NCBI GenBank assembly: GCA_012799425.1
Contig: JAAZLF010000376.1
Location: 1-9,365, forward strand
Reading direction: 5' to 3'
Source of the DNA: Actinomycetales bacterium
GTDB lineage: Bacteria; Actinomycetota; Actinomycetes; Actinomycetales; Dermabacteraceae
DNA length: 9,365 nucleotides
A program made the position numbers and the translations under genes. Positions within the stretch are counted from its first letter, which is position 1. Each line of letters opens with the position of its first letter. The notes under the pieces were generated by a model. That model was given only the letters and a program-made list of their open reading frames with translations, was not told the origin of the DNA and searched no databases. This document shows, one piece after another, positions 1-5,515 of this stretch.

Positions 1-296
1 CCTGGAACGTGAAGCACCCCAGCCGCTATGCGCGCATGCTCGCCACGGGGGAGATGCCCGTCGCCGACTCCGAGCACGTCGCCGCCGAGGACCGCCTGGT
101 CGAGCGGATCATGCTCGAGCTGCGGATCGCTGAAGGTCTCGCGGTCGACGCGATCCCCGAGGATCGTCGGCCGATGCTCGCCGTGCACCGCGATCGCGGC
201 CACCTGGAGCCGGAGGCGCTGAGGGCCGGGCGCGCGGTGCTGACCCGGCAGGGACGGCTGCTCGCCGACGCGGTCATCCGCGATCTGGTGCCCTGA
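1..296 (+). CDS. hemW: HemW-like radical SAM protein, 3' end (partial)
   Basis: This is the last 97 codons of a gene that enters from the left edge; the first whole codon is at 3-5 and TGA is at 294-296. The visible part begins WNVKHPSRYA and continues with an acidic helix (AAEDRLVERIMLELRIAEGL). This is the C-terminal HemN_C-type region of HemW, the coproporphyrinogen-III-oxidase-like radical SAM family now regarded as a cytoplasmic heme chaperone. The radical SAM barrel with the CxxxCxxC cluster site lies outside the window, so its integrity cannot be judged. The family is commonly found just upstream of hrcA in actinobacteria (next to lepA), which supports the call. The GTG at 9 is an internal Val codon, not a start. 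The gene converges on the DUF4870 gene and is followed 20 nt later by a strong palindrome. Assignment rests on the C-terminal signature and context. Confidence 0.82.
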   Translation, partial: WNVKHPSRYARMLATGEMPVADSEHVAAEDRLVERIMLELRIAEGLAVDAIPEDRRPMLAVHRDRGHLEPEALRAGRAVLTRQGRLLADAVIRDLVP

Positions 297-316
297 GGAC
301 CGCGTCCGCGAGCATG

Positions 317-352
317 CGAGAGCCCCGGGATCCGCGGATCCCGGGGCTCTCG
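317..352. terminator. Perfect 36-nt palindrome between convergent genes, likely bidirectional terminator
   Basis: The left arm 317-333 (CGAGAGCCCCGGGATCC) and right arm 336-352 are exact reverse complements, and the central GC is itself symmetric, so the whole 36 nt is self-complementary. As RNA it gives a stem of about 16 bp with a 4-nt loop from either strand. It starts 20 nt after the hemW stop and 45 nt beyond the DUF4870 stop read on the other strand, as expected for a shared terminator of two convergent genes. There is no T-run on either side, which is common for hairpin terminators in high-GC actinobacteria. A 12-nt direct repeat (CTCGTGCTCACG) at 349-360 and 365-376 overlaps its right edge. 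Confidence 0.75.
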
Positions 353-397
353 TGCTCACGGCGCCTCGTGCTCACGACGCTCTGTGCGCCGGTCAGC

Positions 398-1099
398 TCA
401 CTTCACCAGGCGGAGATTGATCGGGTAGGCCCAGTACTCGCCCTGGTTGGCCTTGACCGCGCCGAGGATCGAGAAGATCAGCTGCAGCAGCGCGGGCAGT
501 CCCACCAGCGGGTACAGCACGCTGCCGAACCCGAAGGTGAACACGGTGATGATCGTGACCAGGATGGTCAGGACGATCTGCGCGATGACCACGGCGATCG
601 CGCCGTTGAGCGCCTCCGCGGAGTGGAAGCGCACGAAGCGGTCGCGGTCCTTGTGCATCAGGAAGATGATCAGCGGGCCCACCCAGCCGAGGAAGCCCCA
701 GCTGACCACATGGCCGAGGACCACCGCGAGCTGCGAGAACATGCCCCACATGCGCGAGTCGGAGCGGCTGAGAGGCTGCCCGGACAGCGGCCCGTCGTAG
801 ACCCCCTTGGTGCCGGGCGCCGGCTCGTCGGGGCCATCACCGGCGGGTGCCGCGTGCGGAGCGCCGTACGGGGACTGTGCGCTGTGCGCCGTCGCACCGG
901 ACGCGGCCGAGGCGGCATAGGGGTCGCCCGCGGGCGCCTGCTGGGAGGCAGGATTCTGCCGGGTGCTGTCGTCGTAGGCGAACGGGTCGTGCGGATGGAG
1001 CGCGGGATCCGACGTGGGGCTGCCCGGCTCGGAGGCCTGCGGCGAGGGTGTGCCGGGCTCGGTGCCGTACGGATCGTGCGGGTGCGGAGTCTGGCTCAT
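398..1099 (-). CDS. DUF4870 domain-containing membrane protein
   Basis: A 233-residue protein in two parts. Residues 1 to about 115 are low-complexity, rich in Pro, Ala, Ser, Gly and Asp, with a repeated HPHDP-aromatic element (residues 6-11 and 35-40) and further DPY/SPYG elements; this should be a flexible cytoplasmic tail. Residues about 118-233 form a small membrane domain with three hydrophobic segments (about 121-148, 163-188 and 192-215), the conserved FVRFHSAEALN stretch between the first two, and a GEYWAYPINLRLVK end. This is the DUF4870 (Tic20-like) family; its function is unknown, and a membrane location is the safe statement. The ATG at 1099 has a good Shine-Dalgarno (AGAAGGAA, about 4 nt upstream) and a TAGGCT -10-like box at 1154-1159. 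It lies in the same direction as the DUF3097 gene but is separated from it by a hairpin, so it is probably transcribed alone. Confidence 0.88.
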   Translation of the reverse strand: MSQTPHPHDPYGTEPGTPSPQASEPGSPTSDPALHPHDPFAYDDSTRQNPASQQAPAGDPYAASAASGATAHSAQSPYGAPHAAPAGDGPDEPAPGTKGVYDGPLSGQPLSRSDSRMWGMFSQLAVVLGHVVSWGFLGWVGPLIIFLMHKDRDRFVRFHSAEALNGAIAVVIAQIVLTILVTIITVFTFGFGSVLYPLVGLPALLQLIFSILGAVKANQGEYWAYPINLRLVK

Positions 1100-1153
1100 G
1101 ATTCCTTCTTCTGGACGGGCCGGTCGGTGATCCGGCGTCGGGCTGACGGGTTC

Positions 1154-1159
1154 AGCCTA
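1154..1159 (-). promoter_or_regulatory. Candidate -10 box for the DUF4870 gene
   Basis: On the minus strand the hexamer reads TAGGCT, matching the actinobacterial TANNNT -10 pattern. It lies 54 nt upstream of the ATG at 1099, leaving a leader of about 47 nt that contains the Shine-Dalgarno AGAAGGAA. I see no convincing -35 hexamer at 17-18 nt spacing, so this is a single-box prediction. Confidence 0.4.
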
Positions 1160-1204
1160 GCGACCGCGTCCATGAGCCGTCTCCGTGGCGAGCCGCCGCC
1201 TCCA

Positions 1205-1222
1205 CCGGGGGATAGCCCCCGG
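1205..1222 (-). terminator. Hairpin terminator directly after the DUF3097 stop
   Basis: The two 7-nt arms, CCGGGGG (1205-1211) and CCCCCGG (1216-1222), pair around a 4-nt loop. The hairpin abuts the minus-strand stop codon at 1223-1225 with no spacer. It has no U-tract. It separates the DUF3097 gene from the co-directional DUF4870 gene. Confidence 0.65.
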
Positions 1223-2110
1223 TCAGGGCTGATCGACGGTGACGAAGTCGATGAGCTCCTCGATACGGCCGGACAGGGTCGGCTCGACGTCGGCGTAGGA
1301 GCGCACCGTGGACAGGATCCGCTTCCATCCCAGACCGATGTCCGCCTGGTCCTCGTGGGGCCAGCCGAGCGCGGCGAGCGAGCCCACCTTGATGTCCGTG
1401 CCCTTGGGGATGTGGGGCCAGGCGGCCAGGCCCACGCGTGCTGGCTTGACCGCCTGCCAGACGTCGACATACGGGTGGCCGAGCACCGCGACGTTGCCGC
1501 GAGCGCCGGGCAGGGCCATCACTTCCGCGGCGATTCGCGACTCCTTCGAGCCCTTCACCAGGTGGTCCACCAGGATCCCGAGGCGACGCCCCGGGGCGGG
1601 ACCGAATTCGCGCACCCGCTCGGCGAGGTTGTCGGCGCCCTCTAGCTGCTCGACGACGATGCCCTCGATGCGCAGATCGTGTCCCCATACCTTCTGGACG
1701 AGCTCGGCGTCGTGCGTCCCCTCCACCCAGATGCGGGAGGCGCGGGCCGTGCGCGCTCGGGCCCCTTCGACGTAGACGGAGCCGGAGGCGGAGCGCCTGC
1801 GCGTCGGCGCGACGGCCTTGGCGACCGGGCGCGTGAGCACGACGGGTTTCCCGTCGATCATGTACCCCGGACCCAGCGGGAAGGTGCGGCGCACCCCGCG
1901 GCCGTCCTCGAGCTCGACGACCTGCTCACCTGCGATCTTCTCGACCCTGGTCACGGCGCCGGTGAAGCCTGTCGAGGCCTCCTCGACGACCAGCTCCTTC
2001 TGTGCGGCGACCTCACGAGCCGCAGGGCGGCGGCGATGGTGCGCGGGAGGGCCGGAGGAGAGCACGTCACGGCCGTACCGGTCGGGGAAGCGAGCGGAGG
2101 GAGCAGACAC
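1223..2110 (-). CDS. DUF3097 family protein
   Basis: A 295-residue protein with the chosen start. It shows the whole actinobacterial DUF3097 pattern: PDRYGRDVL near the N-terminus (residues 9-17), KELVVEEASTGFTGAV, FPLGPGYMIDGKPV, the block ASRIWVEGTHDAELVQKVWG (about 124-143), GRRLGILVDHLVKGSKESR, GHPYVDVWQAVKP (211-223), and an RSYADVEP-TLSGRIEELIDFVT end. The function is unknown. The WVEGTHD and LVDH segments resemble Toprim motifs (see findings). Start choice: GTG at 2110 lies 7 nt after a TACGGT -10-like box (2118-2123), fitting a leaderless transcript; GTG at 2119 is the alternative and would add three residues. Neither has a Shine-Dalgarno in range. The frame stays open to 2323 inside hrcA, but upstream residues are low-quality and do not belong to the family. 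The gene is divergent from hrcA. Confidence 0.88.
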   Translation of the reverse strand: MSAPSARFPDRYGRDVLSSGPPAHHRRRPAAREVAAQKELVVEEASTGFTGAVTRVEKIAGEQVVELEDGRGVRRTFPLGPGYMIDGKPVVLTRPVAKAVAPTRRRSASGSVYVEGARARTARASRIWVEGTHDAELVQKVWGHDLRIEGIVVEQLEGADNLAERVREFGPAPGRRLGILVDHLVKGSKESRIAAEVMALPGARGNVAVLGHPYVDVWQAVKPARVGLAAWPHIPKGTDIKVGSLAALGWPHEDQADIGLGWKRILSTVRSYADVEPTLSGRIEELIDFVTVDQP

Positions 2111-2117
2111 GCGCGAC

Positions 2118-2123
2118 ACCGTA
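2118..2123 (-). promoter_or_regulatory. Candidate -10 box for a leaderless DUF3097 transcript
   Basis: The minus-strand hexamer TACGGT fits TANNNT and is followed by exactly 7 nt (GTCGCGC) before the GTG at 2110-2108. This spacing would put the transcript start at the GTG itself. The same 7-nt arrangement is seen before the HIT gene (TAGACT at 6308-6313). No clear -35 hexamer is visible. Confidence 0.4.
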
Positions 2124-2165
2124 CACCGGTGGCGAACACCTCCTCGCGCAGCGCGCCGGGACGCG

Positions 2166-2171
2166 TAGGAT
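2166..2171 (+). promoter_or_regulatory. Candidate -10 box of the hrcA promoter
   Basis: TAGGAT matches the TANNNT -10 pattern and overlaps the first base of the CIRCE dyad. Transcription would start near 2178, inside the operator, so bound HrcA would block RNA polymerase. The predicted leader to hrcA is about 55-65 nt. No good -35 sequence is visible 17-18 nt upstream. Confidence 0.45.
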
Positions 2172-2197
2172 TGGCACCTGGCATGAGAGAGTGCCAA
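2171..2197. promoter_or_regulatory. CIRCE-type HrcA operator (left arm slightly degenerate)
   Basis: The family consensus is TTAGCACTC, a 9-nt spacer, then GAGTGCTAA, often with G/C at the fourth/sixth symmetric position in high-GC species. Here the left arm is TTGGCACCT (2171-2179), the spacer is 9 nt (2180-2188), and the right arm is GAGTGCCAA (2189-2197). The outer 7 positions of each arm are perfectly inverted (TTGGCAC / GTGCCAA); the two inner positions of the left arm are CT where the dyad would need TC. Its place directly upstream of hrcA and over the expected transcript start makes the assignment strong despite the two mismatches. It implies autoregulation of hrcA-dnaJ and release on heat or misfolding stress. 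Confidence 0.85.
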
Positions 2198-2218
2198 CTC
2201 AGGCCACGTGACGGAAGC

Positions 2219-2236
2219 ATGCATCGCAGGAGGTGA
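2219..2236 (+). other. Five-codon leader ORF (MHRRR) running into the hrcA start
   Basis: ATG at 2219 reads Met-His-Arg-Arg-Arg-stop. Its two AGG codons and the TGA stop are the same bases as the AGGAGGTGA Shine-Dalgarno (2228-2236), and its TGA overlaps the hrcA GTG at 2233 in a GTGA arrangement. It has no well-spaced Shine-Dalgarno of its own (GGAAG at 2213-2217 is only 1 nt away). It may be coincidental; it is listed because it bears on how hrcA is translated. Confidence 0.2.
2228..2236 (+). promoter_or_regulatory. Perfect Shine-Dalgarno overlapping the annotated hrcA start
   Basis: AGGAGGTGA is fully complementary to the 3' end of 16S rRNA. The only in-frame canonical start nearby, GTG at 2233-2235, lies inside it, giving no usable spacing. 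The codon at ideal distance (5 nt after the element) is ACG at 2242-2244. The Shine-Dalgarno therefore decides against a simple GTG initiation model. Confidence 0.7.
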
Positions 2237-3243
2237 GAGACACGGACGCCCGCAAGCTCCAGATCCTCGGCGCGATCGTCGAGGACTATGTCTCGACGCG
2301 CGAGCCCGTCGGCTCCAAGTCACTCCTGGAGCGGCACGAGCTCGGTGTCTCCGCCGCGACCGTGCGCAACGACATGTCGCTGCTTGAGGAGGAGGGGATG
2401 ATCCACCAGCCCCACACCTCCGCGGGGCGGGTGCCCACGGACAAGGGCTACCGCGCCTTCGTCGACCACGTCGCGACCGTCAAGCCGCTCTCGGCCCCGG
2501 AGCGTCGTGCGATCCGCGCCCTCCTCGAGGACGCCGGTGATGTCGAGGAGCTGCTCGGGCGCACCGTACGACTGCTCGCCCAGCTCACCCAGCAGGTCGC
2601 CATGGTGCAGTACCCGGCGCGCCGGCAGGCGAGGATCCGCCACGTCGAGCTGGTCAAGGTGGCGGACTCCCTGCTGCTGGTCGTGCTGATCACCGAGTCC
2701 GGCCGTGTCGACCAGCGCACCGTCCCCGTCATCTCGGGCAAGCCCGCCGAGTACTACGCGGTGCTGCGCGATCATCTCAACCGTGCCGTCGCGGGGCGCG
2801 AGGTCACCGACCTCGAGATGCCGCTCGTCGACTACCTCGAGTCGCTCTCACCGCCCGAGCGCCCGGCCGCCGCAGAGGTGGCCGACGCCCTCGCAGCGCT
2901 CGCGGCGACCCGCGCCGAGGACCGGATAATGATGGCGGGCACCTCGAACATCGCACGCTCGGCGGAGGACTTCGCACGGGACGTGGAACCGCTGCTGGAT
3001 GTGCTCGAGGAGCAGCTGGTGCTGCTGCGCCTGTTCACCGACATGCACGCCTCTCCGGGGGCGGTCGAAGTGCGCATCGGCTCCGAGTTCCATGACCGGG
3101 CGCTCCACCAGGCCGCCGTGGTCGGCGCCGGCTACGGCGCGGGCTCTCATCTGGCGATCCTGGGGCCCAGCCGGATGGATTACGTCACCGGCATCTCCAC
3201 CGTCCAGGCCATCGCCCGCTACGTCTCCCGTTTTCTGGAATAG
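2233..3243 (+). CDS. hrcA: Heat-inducible transcriptional repressor HrcA
   Basis: HrcA represses heat-shock genes by binding CIRCE and is kept active by chaperones. The N-terminal winged helix is clear: [42 protein letters not shown] (about residues 28-48), then [25 protein letters not shown] as wing and linker. A GAF-like middle domain follows ([17 protein letters not shown]), and the C-terminus carries the family's conserved glycines and [16 protein letters not shown] ending. At 336 residues it is full length for the family. The start is uncertain: GTG at 2233 is the only canonical start in the right place but overlaps a perfect Shine-Dalgarno; an ACG start at 2242 would give 333 residues beginning [15 protein letters not shown] operator lies at 2171-2197. 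dnaJ follows after 101 nt with no obvious terminator, so the two are likely co-transcribed. Confidence 0.96.
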   Translation: MRDTDARKLQILGAIVEDYVSTREPVGSKSLLERHELGVSAATVRNDMSLLEEEGMIHQPHTSAGRVPTDKGYRAFVDHVATVKPLSAPERRAIRALLEDAGDVEELLGRTVRLLAQLTQQVAMVQYPARRQARIRHVELVKVADSLLLVVLITESGRVDQRTVPVISGKPAEYYAVLRDHLNRAVAGREVTDLEMPLVDYLESLSPPERPAAAEVADALAALAATRAEDRIMMAGTSNIARSAEDFARDVEPLLDVLEEQLVLLRLFTDMHASPGAVEVRIGSEFHDRALHQAAVVGAGYGAGSHLAILGPSRMDYVTGISTVQAIARYVSRFLE

Positions 3244-3344
3244 CCTCGTGCGGGCCCCGTGGACCACCGCCCGCCCCACCATGCCTCTCGACGCCTCGTG
3301 CCCGCCGGCCGTGGCCCCGACTCCCCGGTAAGGACCCCACTGCA

Positions 3345-4469
3345 GTGAACGACGATTACTACGACCTCCTCGGCGTCTCCCGCGAGGCCTCCACCGAGGA
3401 GATCAAGAAGGCGTACCGCAAGCTCGCCCGCACCCTCCACCCGGATGTCAACCCGGATCCGGAGGCGGCGGAGAAGTTCAAGCGCGTCTCCCAGGCCTAC
3501 GAGACCCTCTCCCATGCGGACAAGCGTCGCCAGTACGACATGGGCGGCGGTCCGGGCATGGGCGGCTTCCCCGGCGGAGGCGGCGGTTTCGACTTCAACG
3601 ACATCTTCGACATGTTCGCCGGGGCCTCCGGCATGCGCGGTCGCAGCCAGGGGCCCGTGCCGCGCCAGCGTCGCGGCGGCGATGTGCTGCGTCGCGTGAA
3701 GATCGACCTGCGCGATGTCGTCTTCGGCACCGAGGAAGAGGTCAGCTTCCGCACCGCGGTGCTGTGCGAGCGGTGCACCGGCTCGTGCTGCGAGCCCGGC
3801 ACCAGCCCCACCCGCTGCACCGCCTGCAACGGGTCCGGTCACGTGCAGCGCGTGGCCCAGTCGTTGCTGGGCCAGATGGTCACGATGGCGCCCTGCCCCA
3901 CCTGCGAGGGTCACGGCGATGTCATCGAGAGCCCGTGCACGGGCTGCTCCGGCCACGGCCGCACGGTCTCCGAGCGCACCGTCACCGTGCGCATCCCCTC
4001 CGGCGTGGAGAACGGCACGCGCATCCAGCTGCGCGGCGAGGGTGAGACCGGCGAGGCCGGGGGACCCTCCGGTGATCTCTTCGTCGAACTGGCCGTCCGC
4101 GACCACGAGATGTTCGATCGGGACGGCGACGACCTCGTCACCACCATCGCCGTGCCCATGACCACGGCGGCGCTCGGCACCACGATCCCGATGGACACCT
4201 TCGACGGCGAGCAGGAGCTCGACATCCGGCCCGGCGTCCAGCCCGGTGAGGAGATCACGCTCAAGGGCCTCGGCGTCACCCCGCTGCGCCGCGAGCGCCG
4301 CGGCGACCTGCGTGTGGTCCTGGACGTGGATGTGCCCACCTCTCTCAGCGAGGAGGAGCGCGAGCTCCTCGAGCAGTTCGCCGCGCTGCGCGGGGACGAG
4401 ACCACCCGGCGCAGCAAGGGCCAGCGGGGACCGTTCGCGAAGCTCCGCGAACGACTGCGCGACCTCTGA
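3345..4469 (+). CDS. dnaJ: Chaperone DnaJ (actinobacterial DnaJ2 type, HrcA-linked)
   Basis: A type-I J-protein of 374 residues, the co-chaperone that stimulates the DnaK ATPase and delivers unfolded clients. In order: J domain 1-66 with HPD at 32-34; a short G/F-rich linker (67-95, [19 protein letters not shown]); the zinc-finger domain with four cysteine repeats, CERCTGSC (141-148), CTACNGSG (158-165), CPTCEGHG (184-191) and CTGCSGHG (198-205); then the C-terminal client-binding domains and an Arg/Lys-rich tail. All eight zinc-ligand cysteines are present. The first repeat ends in Cys148 (TGC, 3786-3788) instead of the usual Gly, next to Cys149. GTG at 3345 is preceded by AAGGA (3330-3334) at 10 nt. 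Linkage to hrcA marks this as the second actinobacterial DnaJ rather than the one next to dnaK-grpE. Confidence 0.96.
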   Translation: MNDDYYDLLGVSREASTEEIKKAYRKLARTLHPDVNPDPEAAEKFKRVSQAYETLSHADKRRQYDMGGGPGMGGFPGGGGGFDFNDIFDMFAGASGMRGRSQGPVPRQRRGGDVLRRVKIDLRDVVFGTEEEVSFRTAVLCERCTGSCCEPGTSPTRCTACNGSGHVQRVAQSLLGQMVTMAPCPTCEGHGDVIESPCTGCSGHGRTVSERTVTVRIPSGVENGTRIQLRGEGETGEAGGPSGDLFVELAVRDHEMFDRDGDDLVTTIAVPMTTAALGTTIPMDTFDGEQELDIRPGVQPGEEITLKGLGVTPLRRERRGDLRVVLDVDVPTSLSEEERELLEQFAALRGDETTRRSKGQRGPFAKLRERLRDL

Positions 4470-4537
4470 GCCCGGCCCGCCCTGAGCCCGAGCCCGGCTC
4501 GCCCTGACCCCGAGCCCGGCCCGCCCTGACCCCGAGC
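4467..4537 (+). repeat. 22-nt tandem repeat carrying TGA, dnaJ-rsmE spacer
   Basis: Starting at the dnaJ stop codon, the spacer is built of units beginning TGA: a short 16-nt unit (4467-4482), two full 22-nt units (4483-4504 and 4505-4526) and a partial unit (4527-4537). Full units read roughly TGA(G/C)CCCGAGCCCGGC(T/C)CGCCC. Because the steps are 16, 22 and 22, the TGA triplets fall in frames 0, +1, +2 and 0 relative to dnaJ. The rsmE Shine-Dalgarno region (GCGGAG, 4536-4541) starts where the repeat ends. No strong hairpin is apparent. Confidence 0.8.
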
Positions 4538-4550
4538 GGAGTTCCCGACG

Positions 4551-5339
4551 ATGCCCACCACCCCTCCCGGCTTCCTGATCCTCGACGATGCCCTGGAGAC
4601 CGCGCGCGAGGGTGACGGTCTCGTGCTGGACGGTGAGGAGGGCCGCCACGCCGCGAAGGTCGCGCGGATCGGGGCGGGGGAGCGGGTGCTGCTGACCGAC
4701 GCCCCGGGACGCCAGGTCCTGGCCGAGGTGATCGCCGCCCGCAAGGAGGCGCTGGACCTGCAGTTGCTCGCCGACCCCTCTCCGGCGGTGCAGCGCCTGC
4801 CGCGCCTGACCCTGGTCCAGGCCCTGGCCACCGGAGGCCGCGACGAGCAGGCCGTCGAGTCGGCGACCGAGCTCGGTGCGGACGCGGTGGTGCCGTGGAT
4901 CGCGCGTCGCTCGGTGTCCGTCTGGCGTGGGGAGAAGCTGCGCAAGGGGCGCGCCAAGTGGGAGGCGACCGCGCGCGCCGCGGTCAAGCAGTGCCGTCGC
5001 CCGGGCATCCCCTCCGTGGGCGAGCCGGTGACCACGGCGCAGCTCGTGGCCGAGCTGGGGGAGCGGTCGGCGCAGGACACCCTGGTGCTGGTGCTCGACG
5101 AGCAGGAGTCCGTGGGGCTGATGAGCCTCGCCCCCGGGCTGAGCACGGCGAGCGAGCGCGGCATCGAGGAGATCCTCATCGTCGTCGGGCCCGAGGGCGG
5201 CATCGCCCCGGAGGAGCTCGAGGCGCTGTGCGGTGCCGGTGCCCGAACGGTGCTGCTGGGCCCCGAGGTGCTGCGGTCCTCGACCGCAGGGCCTGCCGCG
5301 ATCGCTGTGCTCAGCGCGCTGCTGGGCCGCTGGGGCTGA
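4551..5339 (+). CDS. rsmE: 16S rRNA (uracil1498-N3)-methyltransferase RsmE
   Basis: RsmE is a SPOUT-family enzyme that uses S-adenosylmethionine to methylate N3 of U1498 in 16S rRNA in the assembled small subunit. The 262-residue length is typical. An N-terminal PUA-like domain (about 1-80, with GEEGRHAAKVARIGAGERV) is followed by the trefoil-knot methylase domain: LVQALATGGRDEQAVESATE (about 88-107, family core LGADAVVPW following), VVGPEGGIAPEELE (211-224, containing the GPEGG SAM loop) and LGPEVLRSSTAGPAAIAVLS (236-255), the second knot motif in its actinobacterial LRxSTAG form. ATG at 4551 has GCGGAG (4536-4541) at 9 nt. It sits 81 nt after dnaJ on the same strand, the standard hrcA-dnaJ-rsmE order, so it probably shares the HrcA-controlled transcript. 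Confidence 0.95.
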   Translation: MPTTPPGFLILDDALETAREGDGLVLDGEEGRHAAKVARIGAGERVLLTDAPGRQVLAEVIAARKEALDLQLLADPSPAVQRLPRLTLVQALATGGRDEQAVESATELGADAVVPWIARRSVSVWRGEKLRKGRAKWEATARAAVKQCRRPGIPSVGEPVTTAQLVAELGERSAQDTLVLVLDEQESVGLMSLAPGLSTASERGIEEILIVVGPEGGIAPEELEALCGAGARTVLLGPEVLRSSTAGPAAIAVLSALLGRWG

Positions 5340-5345
5340 GGGCGG

Positions 5346-5399
5346 GGGCAGGGACGTCCCCTCCCCGCCCTGCCCGGGCAGGGATGTCCCCCTCCCCGC
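5346..5399. repeat. 30-nt-spaced direct repeat with nested palindromes after rsmE
   Basis: Two copies of GGGCAGGGAYGTCCC-(C)CTCCCCGC lie at 5346-5368 and 5376-5399, differing by one transition and one inserted C. The first copy contains the palindrome GGGACGTCCC (5351-5360), and the junction forms the perfect 16-nt palindrome CCCTGCCCGGGCAGGG (5368-5383). It starts 6 nt after the rsmE stop, so one of these hairpins may end the rsmE transcript. Confidence 0.7.
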
Positions 5400-5405
5400 G
5401 CGCGC

Positions 5406-5448
5406 CTTGCCCCTCCCCGCCCGCGAACTTGCCCCTCCTCGCCCGCGA
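5406..5448. repeat. Two-copy 22-nt tandem repeat
   Basis: CTTGCCCCTCCCCGCCCGCG at 5406-5425 recurs at 5428-5447 with a single C-to-T change, period 22 nt; the shared A extends each copy by one base. The strand is strongly C-rich. No coding potential is recognisable. Confidence 0.7.
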
Positions 5449-5465
5449 CTCGCCGAGAGCGCGAC

Positions 5466-5515
5466 GCCGAGAACACCGATTCCGCGCAGATCTGCACGGG
5501 ATCGGTGTTCTCGGC
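5466..5515. terminator. 50-nt near-perfect inverted repeat (large hairpin)
   Basis: The outer arms GCCGAGAACACCGAT (5466-5480) and ATCGGTGTTCTCGGC (5501-5515) pair perfectly over 15 bp. Pairing continues with a U-G wobble (5481/5500), three GC pairs (CCG 5482-5484 with CGG 5497-5499), one C/A mismatch, and the internal palindrome GCAGATCTGC (5486-5495). It lies between convergent rsmE and FMN reductase genes and could terminate both. Its arms are less GC-rich than the surroundings and it is unusually long for a terminator, so it may instead be a copy of a dispersed palindromic element. Confidence 0.6.

Noticed and set aside
314..1645. 443-codon plus-strand open frame opposite the DUF4870 and DUF3097 genes
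   Set aside because: Low-complexity Arg/Gly/Asp/His-rich product with no family signature; it exists because high-GC genes keep antisense frames open. The minus-strand genes have clear family signatures.
2111..2323. N-terminal extension of the DUF3097 protein to 366 residues
   Set aside because: It would run through the CIRCE/promoter region and into hrcA, the residues are Arg/Ser-rich without family similarity, and GTG 2110 has a well-placed -10 box.
3244..3344. Separate promoter or terminator between hrcA and dnaJ
   Set aside because: I found no convincing -10/-35 pair, CIRCE copy or strong hairpin in the 101-nt spacer; only a 9-nt direct repeat (GCCTCGTGC at 3243-3251 and 3293-3301).
3219..4649. 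476-codon minus-strand frame opposite dnaJ
   Set aside because: Antisense shadow of a conserved gene; Ala/Gly/His/Arg-biased translation with no motif.
3911..5497. 528-codon minus-strand frame opposite dnaJ and rsmE
   Set aside because: Ser/Arg/Pro-rich shadow in high-GC DNA covering two conserved genes and repeats.
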